Positions 1 through 6,134 of a stretch of 6,371 nt of DNA are shown piece by piece (the stretch's first letter is position 1; each line of letters begins with the position of its first letter). Under the pieces are notes generated by a model. The model had not been told where the DNA came from. It was given only the letters and a program-made list of their open reading frames with translations, and searched no databases. Both the position numbers and the translations under genes were made by a program. The DNA comes from Deinococcus sp. (GTDB lineage: Bacteria; Deinococcota; Deinococci; Deinococcales; Deinococcaceae), in the NCBI GenBank assembly GCA_018260375.1, contig JAGLBF010000127.1, positions 1 to 6,371 of the forward strand. The letters run 5' to 3'.

Positions 1-15
1 TCCGTATGATACGGA
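1..15. repeat. Perfect palindrome at the left window edge
   Basis: TCCGTAT-G-ATACGGA is a perfect inverted repeat with 7-bp arms around one base. It sits at the window edge, so it may extend further left. Related words recur: CCGTATG at 75-81 and 6131-6137, and GGAATCCGT followed by MTGA-type sequence at 134-146 and 6126-6138. Short palindromes of this kind are typical of dispersed intergenic repeats or of operators for dimeric regulators. The sequence alone does not decide which. Confidence 0.55.
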
Positions 16-174
16 CTGCCGCTCCATTCCACCACAGTCGGAAAAGCGCCGCCTGCGGCTCCATACCGCGAAACCCGTATGCTGTTCCCACTCGCGTCCG
101 CTCGGATTGATTCGGAAGTACGCCAAATCAATCGGAATCCGTCTGAACATCCAAACCCCTGAGAACCCCAACTT
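16..174 (+). promoter_or_regulatory. Leader region of the B12 operon, no clear promoter
   Basis: The stretch before the first gene contains a GC-rich hairpin (GCCG-CCTG-CGGC, 48-59) and an inverted repeat (105-133). It holds no ORF worth calling. I found no convincing -35/-10 pair, and no B12-box-like element of a cobalamin riboswitch in the 174 nt available. The promoter of the operon should lie here or further left. The purine stretch before the ATG at 175 (GAGA, 161-164) is a poor ribosome binding site, so cbiL may be weakly initiated or coupled to a gene or leader upstream. Confidence 0.35.
105..133. repeat. Inverted repeat, 8-bp arms, in the cbiL leader
   Basis: GATTGATT (105-112) and AATCAATC (126-133) are exact reverse complements separated by 13 bases. 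It ends about 40 bp before the cbiL start. It could be a transcribed hairpin, a binding site for a dimeric regulator, or part of a dispersed repeat with the palindrome at 1-15. No run of T follows, so it is not an intrinsic terminator. Confidence 0.5.
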
Positions 175-936
175 ATGACCCAGCAACCAGTTACTTACCT
201 TCAACCCTCATCTCCCCCTACCTTTTACGGCCTCGGTGTCGGCCCCGGCCCGGCTGGACTACTGCCTGTCGCCGCGCTGGATATCTTGCAGCAGGTGGAC
301 TATATCTACGCCCCACGCGCCAAAGTGGCCGTGCAGTCGGTGGCGCTGGAGGCCCTGCGCGGCTTGCCGTTTGACCCGGGCAAAGTGCGCGACATTGAGT
401 TCAATATGGACGGCGACGATGACCGCATTGCCGAGCATTACGCGGCGCTGGCCCGTGAAATTGCCGCGCTGGGACAGGCTGGCAAGTCGGTGGCCTACCT
501 GACCATCGGCGACGCGATGACCTACAGCACGCTGGGTTACCTGGCGGCGGCGCTGCGCCGGGAAGCGCCCGAGCTACCGCAAAAGCTGCTGCCGGGCGTG
601 ACCAGCTACGCCGCTACCGCCGCGCTAACTGGTTTTGCGCTGGGCGAAGGCAAGGAGCGGGTGTTGATTTTGCCCTGCCCAGACGACATAGCCACCCTGG
701 CCGCCGACATTGCCGCCAATGACATTGTGGTGCTGATGAAGGTAGGCAAACGCCTTAGCGCTGTGTTGGACGTGCTGCGCGGCCTTGGTATCAGTGAACA
801 CTGTGCGCTGGGCCACCGCCTGGGTCTTAGCGGAGAGGTGGTGCTGCCCTCGCTGGAGCAAGTCCCTGACGCACAAAAGCTAGGGTATCTCAGCGTACTG
901 CTTATTCGCAAAAACAAACCTCGGAGGTTTTCTTGA
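175..936 (+). CDS. cbiL: Precorrin-2 / cobalt-factor II C20-methyltransferase
   Basis: This 253-residue enzyme moves a methyl group from S-adenosylmethionine to C20 of (cobalt-)precorrin-2, an early step of corrin synthesis in the cytoplasm. It has the tetrapyrrole methylase fold: the first glycine loop GVGPGP (residues 21-26), DYIYAPRA (42-49), which is the CbiL/CobI-type second strand, the SAM-loop motif TIGDAMTYST (110-119) and LPGVTSYAATAA (139-150), then GEGKERVLILP (157-167). The length is normal for CobI/CbiL. The ATG at 175 leaves about 16 residues before the fold, and I see no better start, although the ribosome binding site is weak. The stop overlaps the next start by TTGA (933-936), so the two are translationally coupled. 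The early-cobalt name CbiL is preferred over CobI because cbiG is in the operon; the true substrate is inferred, not shown. Confidence 0.92.
   Translation: MTQQPVTYLQPSSPPTFYGLGVGPGPAGLLPVAALDILQQVDYIYAPRAKVAVQSVALEALRGLPFDPGKVRDIEFNMDGDDDRIAEHYAALAREIAALGQAGKSVAYLTIGDAMTYSTLGYLAAALRREAPELPQKLLPGVTSYAATAALTGFALGEGKERVLILPCPDDIATLAADIAANDIVVLMKVGKRLSAVLDVLRGLGISEHCALGHRLGLSGEVVLPSLEQVPDAQKLGYLSVLLIRKNKPRRFS
923..927 (+). promoter_or_regulatory. Strong ribosome binding site fixing a TTG start
   Basis: GGAGG lies five bases before the TTG at 933 and inside the last codons of cbiL. It is the best Shine-Dalgarno match in the first half of the operon. It supports TTG as the true cbiF start despite the rare codon, and coupling through the TTGA overlap. 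Confidence 0.75.
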
Positions 937-1985
937 ACGTCACCACGCATCCTGACCCCCGTCAAATTAATCTGGCCGTTACACAGGAAGAATTGGCGCT
1001 GCTCTTAAACAGTATGAATCATCTGCTGCAGTTGATGTCCCCAAAAGATGACCAGTCACCCAGTCAAGCCTGGTATGACGCTGAACTAAGCGCAGCGGTC
1101 GGCTCACGTCAAAAAATAGCCGCCTTATTAGCCGAAACCATTCGCCAAAAGGAAGCCCTAGCTCAGCCCAGAGTCAAAGAGGCCCGCGTTTACTTTATTG
1201 GCGCTGGCCCCGGCGCACCAGACCTTATTACCGTGCGCGGCGCACAGCTATTGGCGACCTGCGACTTGGTGCTCTACGCCGGGTCACTGGTTCCCGCAAA
1301 GTTATTAGATTACGCCCCCGACAACGTAGAAAAGCACGACACCGCTACACTGAGTTTGCCCGAACAGATAGAACTGTACCAGCAGGCCAAGCAAGCCGGG
1401 CTGCAAGTGGCGCGGGTACACAGCGGCGACCCGGCGATTTACGGCGCAACGGCCGAGCAGATGCAGGCGCTCCAGGCGCTGGAGATCGCGTATGAGGTGG
1501 TGCCAGGGGTGAGCAGCTTTACGGCCTGCGCCGCCGCGCTGGGGGCCGAACTGACCCGGCCAAATGTGACCCAGACTATTATTCTGACCCGCACTTCAGG
1601 CCGCGCCAGCCCTGTACCAGACTCGGAAAACCTGGCGAGCCTGGCCGCCCACCGCGCCAGCCTGTGCGTTTTTTTGGGCGGTAACCAACTTCCCGGCAAC
1701 GTGGCTGAGTTGCTGCGGCACTACCCCCCGCAAACCCCCGCCGCGCTGGTGCAGCGGGCCAGTCAGCCCGAAGAACGCCGCCACGTGGCCACGCTGGGAA
1801 CCCTGCTAGACGGCCTAAAGCTCAGTGAGTGGGCGCTGACAACCATGTTGCTGGTCAGCCCAGCGCTGGGCAGCGTGGAGCAGTTGCAGAGCTTGAGCCG
1901 CCTGTATGACCCCGAATATGCCCACCGCTTTAGACGCGCTGCCAAAAACAGTGACACAGCCAGTAGTCAGGACGTTGACGGGTGA
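933..1985 (+). CDS. cbiF: Precorrin-4 / cobalt-precorrin-4 C11-methyltransferase with extra N-terminal domain
   Basis: It methylates C11 of (cobalt-)precorrin-4 using S-adenosylmethionine. The catalytic domain covers about residues 86-335: FIGAGPGAPDLITVRG (88-103), DLVLYAGSLV (111-120), HSGDPAIYG (163-171), VVPGVSSFTACAAALG (189-204), the CbiF/CobM signature LTRTSGRASP (218-227), and the family's usual end LYDPEYAHRFR (324-334). The protein has 350 residues, whereas the family is usually near 250-260. The excess is an 85-residue, helix-prone, acidic and glutamine-rich N-terminal part that I do not recognise. It starts at TTG with a good GGAGG site. No ATG, GTG or TTG lies in frame between Met35 and the catalytic domain, so the extension must be translated. 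Its DNA is visibly AT-richer than the rest of the gene, which hints at a separate origin. Confidence 0.9.
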   Translation: MNVTTHPDPRQINLAVTQEELALLLNSMNHLLQLMSPKDDQSPSQAWYDAELSAAVGSRQKIAALLAETIRQKEALAQPRVKEARVYFIGAGPGAPDLITVRGAQLLATCDLVLYAGSLVPAKLLDYAPDNVEKHDTATLSLPEQIELYQQAKQAGLQVARVHSGDPAIYGATAEQMQALQALEIAYEVVPGVSSFTACAAALGAELTRPNVTQTIILTRTSGRASPVPDSENLASLAAHRASLCVFLGGNQLPGNVAELLRHYPPQTPAALVQRASQPEERRHVATLGTLLDGLKLSEWALTTMLLVSPALGSVEQLQSLSRLYDPEYAHRFRRAAKNSDTASSQDVDG

Positions 1986-1991
1986 TGACTG

Positions 1992-2786
1992 ATGGATAAG
2001 AGCCGCACCCCGCCGCCCAACAACTTAGCCATTTGGCCGGTGCGCCGTGAAACCGGAGCACTCGCACAGGCTTTGGCCACCGGCCTAGGGGCCACCCTGA
2101 TGCAGCCCTGGTTAGCAGACAAGCGGCAAGCTGAGGCATTTGCAGGCGCATTTGGCACGGCGCGGGGCTGGGTATTTATCGGCGCGGCGGGTATTGCCAC
2201 GCGGTTTTTGTCGGCCTTACCGCAGTCCAAGCACACTGACCCTGCTGTGGTGGTACTTGACGACCACGCCCGCTTTGCCGTGGCGCTGCTGGGCGGGCAT
2301 GAGGGCGGTGCCAACGCCTTGGCTTACCAGGTGGCGCGGCTGACAGGAGCCGTACCCGTCGTGACCACGGCCACCGAAGCGGTTAAACCCCTTACGCTGG
2401 GCATCGGCTGTCGGCGGGGGGTGAGTGCTGAGCAGATAGAGCGGGCCGCACGCCACGCGCTATCTGGCCGCACGCTCAGCGAAGTGCGCGAAGTCGCCAC
2501 CGTAGACCTCAAGGCCAACGAAGCGGGGCTGCTAACATTTTGCGACCAGCACGGCCTTCCCCTGCGGATTTTTGCCGCTGCCGACCTGCAAGCCCGCCCC
2601 TTTGTGACGCAGCCGAGTACCTGGGTACAGCAAAGTGTGGGCCTCAGCGGGGTGTGCGAACCGTGTGCGCTGCTGGCCAGTGTGCGCGGGCGGCTGCTGG
2701 TGCCTAAGCAGGCGCTTAGCGGCGTAGCGGTGGCCGTGGTCGAAGATCAGGGGCCACACGTCAATGCTGAACGCCAGGACAACTGA
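1992..2786 (+). CDS. cbiG: Cobalt-precorrin-5A hydrolase, compact form without the middle domain
   Basis: CbiG opens the ring-A acetate lactone of cobalt-precorrin-5A and releases acetaldehyde (C20 plus its methyl), the hallmark step of the early-cobalt route. The N-terminal domain (about residues 12-128) has FIGAAGIATRFLSAL (62-76), DPAVVVLDDHARFAVALLGGHEGG read in two parts (83-106), and PVVTTATEA (122-130). The C-terminal domain (about 134-252) has LGIGCRRGVSAEQI (136-149), VATVDLKANEAGLL (168-181), VCEPCALLAS (221-230) and LLVPKQ (235-240). The 264 residues are well below the roughly 350 of CbiG proteins with three domains: the N domain runs almost directly into the C domain, so the middle domain is absent. 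No frameshift is needed to read it. It begins six bases after the cbiF stop, with a modest GGGTGA upstream. An earlier ATG at 1985 meets a stop after four codons. Confidence 0.9.
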   Translation: MDKSRTPPPNNLAIWPVRRETGALAQALATGLGATLMQPWLADKRQAEAFAGAFGTARGWVFIGAAGIATRFLSALPQSKHTDPAVVVLDDHARFAVALLGGHEGGANALAYQVARLTGAVPVVTTATEAVKPLTLGIGCRRGVSAEQIERAARHALSGRTLSEVREVATVDLKANEAGLLTFCDQHGLPLRIFAAADLQARPFVTQPSTWVQQSVGLSGVCEPCALLASVRGRLLVPKQALSGVAVAVVEDQGPHVNAERQDN

Positions 2787-2917
2787 GAGCGCTACAAAAG
2801 CATATTAAACAATAGAGCCATCAACCGTGTAGTCCCTCCTGCTGTGTCTATACCAAGCTGCACCTGAAAAGCTCTGCGCCAAGCTCACTGTATTTACCCC
2901 ATCCCAAAGAGGTTTCC
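2787..2917 (+). promoter_or_regulatory. 131-bp gap inside the cluster, possible internal promoter
   Basis: This is the only real break between genes in the cluster; every other junction is overlapping or under 7 bp. The sequence is AT-richer than the genes and has no ORF. Weak -10-like words occur (TATTAA near 2802 and TCTATA near 2848) without a good -35 partner, and there is no hairpin plus T-run. It could carry a second promoter for the downstream block, or be what is left of a lost gene. Nothing here is decisive. Confidence 0.3.
2907..2912 (+). promoter_or_regulatory. Ribosome binding site of the cbiH-cbiJ fusion
   Basis: AAGAGG lies five bases before the ATG at 2918, with normal spacing. 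It supports that start. The gene is preceded by a non-coding gap and so cannot rely on translational coupling. Confidence 0.65.
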
Positions 2918-4504
2918 ATGTTTCCAACCAACGCACCACCACCCGCCCCCCCTGTACAGGCCAAGCTGAGCCTCGTTTCTGTTGGCCCCGGCACGCTAGA
3001 GCTGGTGCCAGAGCGAGCGCGGCGGGCGCTGCAAGAAGCCGATACTGTGATCGCCTACGACCTCTACCTGACCTGGGTGCGGCCCTTGCTGCGGCCTGAG
3101 CAAGACATTATAACGCCGCCGCTGACCCAGGAAAAACACCGCGCCGAACTCGCCATTTTGCACGCCCAGCAGGGCAAAAAGGTAGCACTTGTCAGCAGCG
3201 GCGACATCGGCATTTACGCGATGGCGGGGCTGGTCTTTGAGGACTTGCCTGAGCAGCCGGGCTTTGAGATAGAAGTGATTCCTGGTATCACCTCGGCCAC
3301 GGCCTGCGCGGCCTTGCTCGGCTCGCCGCTGACGCACGACTTTGCGACCCTCAGCCTGTCTGACCTGCTGTGTCCCTGGGAATGGATTGAAACGCGGGCC
3401 AGCCATATCGCTCAGGCTGACCTCGCCTGCGTGCTGTACAACGTGCAGAGCAAAGCGCGGCAAGAGGGCGTGTACCGCGTGCTGCGGTTGATGCTGCAGC
3501 ACAAGCACCCCGACACCGTGTGCGGCGTGGTGCGCAACGCTTACCGTGAGGGCCAGGAGGTGCGGGTGACCACCTTGCAAGACCTGTTGACCCAGCAGTT
3601 TGACATGCTGACCACCATCGTTATCGGCAACCGCTTTACCGCGCAAAAAGGCAAGTGGATGTACACCCCGCGCGGCTACAACGCCTGGCAGGGCGATCAG
3701 CAGGCTAAAGCATCAGCAGACATGCCAGCAAACCTACCAGCAGCCAGGGCCCCCGCCGTGTGGGTCTTTGGCGGTACACGTGACGGCAACGCGCTGGCGT
3801 TACAACTGGCTGAAATGGGCGAGCAGGTGATGCTCAGCGTAGCCTCAGCGTTGGGCAGGGAAGTGGCTCCACAACACCCCAATTTACGCCTCTACGACGG
3901 CCCAAAGGGGATGGCCGCGCGCCGCCGCGCCCTGGCTGGGGCGAGCGCCGTGATAGACGCAACTCACCCCTACGCCGAAAACATCACCGCGCAGTTGCAG
4001 GAATTGACCCAGGAATTAAAGCTGCCTTATCTGCGCTACCAGCGCCCCAGCAGCCTGAACGCCGACCAATCAGGTGTGCAACTGGTCACCGGTATAGCCG
4101 CCGCTGCTCAGGCCGCCGCCGCCTACACACGGGTCTTTTTGGCGACAGGCAGCAAGGACCTTGAAACCTACTTGCAGTACGCCCCAGCCGCGCAAACTTT
4201 TGTACGCCTTACCCCGCAACCCGAAGTGCTGGCGCGGGCGCTGTCTTTGGGCATTAAACCCACTCAGCTGTGCGCGGCGGTCGGGCCTTTTTCACGCGAG
4301 TTTAATGTGGCACAGTGGCAAGCGTGGCACATTGAGGCCGTGATTACCAAAGACAGCGGTGAAGTAGGCGGATTTCATGCCAAGCGACAGGCTGCCCGCG
4401 AACTGGGGATTCCCCTCATCGTGGTGCAGCGCCCTCCCGCCCCCGCCGGCGCCTTAAGCGAGGAAAGAGCCGTACTCGCCGCCCTACAGGAGATAAAAAA
4501 ATGA
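2918..4504 (+). CDS. cbiHJ: Fusion of C17-methyltransferase (CbiH) and precorrin-6A reductase (CbiJ)
   Basis: One 528-residue chain carries two B12 enzymes. Residues about 15-253 are the CbiH/CobJ methylase that methylates C17 with ring contraction: LVSVGPGTLELVPERA (19-34), ADTVIAYDLYL (41-51), SSGDIGIYAMAG (93-104), IPGITSATACAALLGSPLTHDF (121-142, read in parts), SLSDLL (146-151), LYNVQSKAR (173-181). A linker rich in Ala, Pro and Gln (about 254-278) follows. Residues about 279-508 are the CbiJ/CobK reductase that reduces (cobalt-)precorrin-6A with a nicotinamide cofactor: FGGTRDG (284-290), DATHPYA (347-353), ATGSKDL (409-415), GPFSREFN (456-463) and TKDSGEVGGFHAK (477-489). The frame is unbroken through the linker, so this is a real fusion. 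No Fe-S domain is attached to the CbiH part. The stop overlaps the next gene by ATGA (4501-4504). Confidence 0.92.
   Translation: MFPTNAPPPAPPVQAKLSLVSVGPGTLELVPERARRALQEADTVIAYDLYLTWVRPLLRPEQDIITPPLTQEKHRAELAILHAQQGKKVALVSSGDIGIYAMAGLVFEDLPEQPGFEIEVIPGITSATACAALLGSPLTHDFATLSLSDLLCPWEWIETRASHIAQADLACVLYNVQSKARQEGVYRVLRLMLQHKHPDTVCGVVRNAYREGQEVRVTTLQDLLTQQFDMLTTIVIGNRFTAQKGKWMYTPRGYNAWQGDQQAKASADMPANLPAARAPAVWVFGGTRDGNALALQLAEMGEQVMLSVASALGREVAPQHPNLRLYDGPKGMAARRRALAGASAVIDATHPYAENITAQLQELTQELKLPYLRYQRPSSLNADQSGVQLVTGIAAAAQAAAAYTRVFLATGSKDLETYLQYAPAAQTFVRLTPQPEVLARALSLGIKPTQLCAAVGPFSREFNVAQWQAWHIEAVITKDSGEVGGFHAKRQAARELGIPLIVVQRPPAPAGALSEERAVLAALQEIKK
4488..4493 (+). promoter_or_regulatory. 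Ribosome binding site of the small monooxygenase gene
   Basis: AGGAGA lies seven bases before the ATG at 4501, inside the final codons of cbiHJ and followed by an A-rich spacer. It is one of the strongest sites in the window and suggests the small protein is well translated. Confidence 0.7.
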
Positions 4505-4848
4505 TCAGTGTTGCCAACCGCCTTTATATTGACCCCGCACACGCCGCCGCCTTTGAACAGCGCTTTTTAAGCCGCCCACGACTGGTTGATGAGCGCCCAG
4601 GGTTTATTTCCAGCTACCTGATGCGGCCCACCGAGCCAGGCGCGCCTTATGTGGTATTCACCCTTTGGGAGAGCCGCGACGCTTTTGAGGCTTGGCGCAG
4701 CAGCCCTAATTTTAAAGAAGGCCACAAGGGAGGTCAGACCCTGCCCGCCGGAACCCAGACCCAGGCCAATCAACTGGAAATCCACGAAATCTTTTCGTCC
4801 TCACATGCAGCCGGCACTCACTTGAACTCGGCCCCGGAAACGCCATGA
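4501..4848 (+). CDS. ABM-fold monooxygenase, IsdG/HmoA-like (heme-degrading type)
   Basis: This 115-residue protein has the antibiotic-biosynthesis-monooxygenase fold: an opening strand MISVANRLYI, DPAHAAAFEQRF (11-22), RPGFISSYLMRP (32-43), YVVFTLWESRDAFEAW (50-65) and FKEGH (71-75). IsdG-type heme oxygenases use Asn, Trp and His (Asn7, Trp67, His77 in IsdG). Here Asn6, Trp65 and His75 fall at nearly the same spacing, so a heme or tetrapyrrole ligand is plausible. The last 18 residues or so are low-complexity and probably disordered. It overlaps cbiHJ by 4 bp upstream and the CobW gene by 4 bp downstream, so it is locked into the B12 operon. Possible roles: an oxygen-dependent step on a corrin intermediate, clearing of heme or damaged tetrapyrroles, or a cofactor-free oxygenase on something else. 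The fold is well supported; the substrate is inference. Confidence 0.75.
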   Translation: MISVANRLYIDPAHAAAFEQRFLSRPRLVDERPGFISSYLMRPTEPGAPYVVFTLWESRDAFEAWRSSPNFKEGHKGGQTLPAGTQTQANQLEIHEIFSSSHAAGTHLNSAPETP

Positions 4849-5960
4849 CTGCTGTACAGCCCGGTCAGCCCGCCAGCGAATTCAAGACGCCCGTGAGCAT
4901 CGTCACTGGTTTTTTGGGCAGCGGCAAAACCACGCTGCTGCAAAACCTGCTTAAGCAGACGCATGACCGTACGCTGGCGGTGATTGTCAACGAGTTTGGC
5001 GAGGTCAGCATAGACGGCCCACTGCTCGACGTGCGCGAACAGGGCGTAGAACTGCATGACGTGCATGGCGGCCTGCTGGCCTACGGCGGTGAGGGCGATC
5101 AGTTTTACCGGACGCTGCGGGCGCTGCAGGGCCGCCGCCACAGCTTTGACCATGTGCTGATAGAAACCAGCGGCCTCGCTGTACCCACCGCCGTGATGGT
5201 GGCGCTGGAGGCTGCCGAGTTTGCCAACGACTTTGTGCTGGATGCCACCCTGGTGGTTATTGACACCCCGTTGCTGTTGGCGGGCGACTTTGGCACGCAG
5301 CGCGACGAGGCCGCCGCCAAAGTCTTTGACGCGCAGCTGGAATACGCCGACGTCGCGGTGCTCAACAAAATTGATAACTTGGCCGAAGCCGACTTACTGC
5401 AAGCCGAGGCGGATGTGCGCTACCGCGCTCCTCGGGTGCGCTTTATGGAGCTGGCCTACGAGGCTACGCTAGATACCCAACTGACGCTGGGCCTCAACCT
5501 GCACGGCAACCGCCGCCGCGCCGCGCATCAGGCTCCTGTCAGTGGTACGCCGAGCAGCGCCATGCAACCGCTGCACGACCACACCGCGCTAGACGGACAC
5601 TCACACGGCGACCTAGACGCACACCTGCACAGCCTCAGCACCCACCAACACTTTCACGAGCATGACCCCGGTTGGCAGTCTTTTCGGCTGACCAGCAGCG
5701 CTCCCCAAAACCTCCCCGAGCTGGTACGCACCGTGCAAAATGTAGCCCGCGTGTTTCCGGTGTTGCGCGTCAAAGGCTTTGTGAGTGACGCGGCAGGCAA
5801 GCGCTACGCCCTACAAGCCGTGCGCTCACGGGTAGACACCGAAGCCACATCCATTCCAGCAGAGGCGGTCAGTGAGCTGATCTTTATCGGCTACCATATC
5901 AGCCGCAAAAAGGTTATTGAGGCGCTGGCAAAGGCGCTGCCTGCTGAGGCGTGGGGCTAA
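4845..5960 (+). CDS. cobW: CobW-family (COG0523) GTPase without cysteines, with His-rich linker
   Basis: CobW-type G3E GTPases load or guard metal ions, here most likely cobalt for the corrin ring. The GTPase domain (about residues 15-222) has Walker A GFLGSGKTT (22-30), NEFGE (49-53), ETSGL (107-111) and the guanine-specificity motif NKID (174-177). A linker at 244-273 holds ten histidines in 30 residues, a likely metal-binding segment. The C-terminal CobW domain (about 276-362) has FPVLRVKGFV (304-313) and LIFIGYHISRKK (345-356). The CxCC metal motif that normally follows NEFGE is replaced by HDVHGGLLAYGG (71-82), and the whole protein lacks cysteine, so any metal must be held by other ligands such as His71, His74 and the linker. 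Length (371) is normal. The start overlaps the upstream stop (ATGA, 4845-4848), with a weak GGA site. It is the last operon gene. Confidence 0.88.
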   Translation: MTAVQPGQPASEFKTPVSIVTGFLGSGKTTLLQNLLKQTHDRTLAVIVNEFGEVSIDGPLLDVREQGVELHDVHGGLLAYGGEGDQFYRTLRALQGRRHSFDHVLIETSGLAVPTAVMVALEAAEFANDFVLDATLVVIDTPLLLAGDFGTQRDEAAAKVFDAQLEYADVAVLNKIDNLAEADLLQAEADVRYRAPRVRFMELAYEATLDTQLTLGLNLHGNRRRAAHQAPVSGTPSSAMQPLHDHTALDGHSHGDLDAHLHSLSTHQHFHEHDPGWQSFRLTSSAPQNLPELVRTVQNVARVFPVLRVKGFVSDAAGKRYALQAVRSRVDTEATSIPAEAVSELIFIGYHISRKKVIEALAKALPAEAWG

Positions 5961-5987
5961 TGTAGATTCAGGCTTACAGCATTTTGC

Positions 5988-6018
5988 AACAAGATGGTAT
6001 TCTTGTTACCGTCTTTTT
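5988..6018 (+). terminator. Possible intrinsic terminator of the operon
   Basis: AACAAGA (5988-5994) and TCTTGTT (6001-6007) form a perfect 7-bp stem with a six-base loop, 28 bp after the CobW stop. A run of five T (6014-6018) follows after six bases. The stem is AT-rich and the T-run is a little late, so it would be a weak terminator. Position and orientation fit the operon end. Confidence 0.4.
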
Positions 6019-6074
6019 GCTGATTAGAACGAGTGATAAGCATTCCGGAAAATTAGTTATAGGTATATCTTCTT

Positions 6075-6097
6075 AGTTTGCCATAGGTCAGGCAACT
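6075..6097. repeat. Imperfect hairpin in the end region
   Basis: AGTTTGCC (6075-6082) and GGCAACT (6091-6097) pair with a single bulged T and an eight-base loop. No T-run follows on the plus strand. It may be an operator-like inverted repeat or a chance structure in AT-rich DNA. Confidence 0.35.
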
Positions 6098-6134
6098 AGG
6101 GCAATCAGAGTATAACGAATTAAACGGAATCCGT

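Noticed and set aside
45..60. GC-rich hairpin near 48-59 as a terminator of an upstream gene
   Set aside because: The stem is only four or five pairs and no T-run follows.
606..965. Minus-strand frame of 119 codons over the end of cbiL
   Set aside because: It is a shadow of cbiL and the start of cbiF, of low complexity and rich in Ser, Arg and Thr.
1985..1999. ATG at 1985 as the start of cbiG
   Set aside because: It meets a stop codon after four codons. The ATG at 1992 is the one in frame with the CbiG motifs.
2360..2415. Frameshift or deletion as the reason for a short CbiG
   Set aside because: The frame is continuous, and both domains meet cleanly with their motifs intact. A true two-domain form is simpler.
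2996..3646. Long open frame of 216 codons on the minus strand inside cbiHJ
   Set aside because: It lies opposite a gene with full motifs. Its predicted peptide is rich in His, Gln, Arg and Val and resembles no family. It is a by-product of GC-rich codon use.
4501..4848. Calling the small protein CobG or CobZ
   Set aside because: It has neither the siderophore-like Fe-S/sulfite-reductase features of CobG nor a flavin-binding domain as in CobZ. It is only about 115 residues with an ABM fold.
4818..5153. Minus-strand frame of 111 codons over the monooxygenase/CobW junction
   Set aside because: It is antisense to the CobW GTPase domain, has no ribosome binding site and no recognisable motif.
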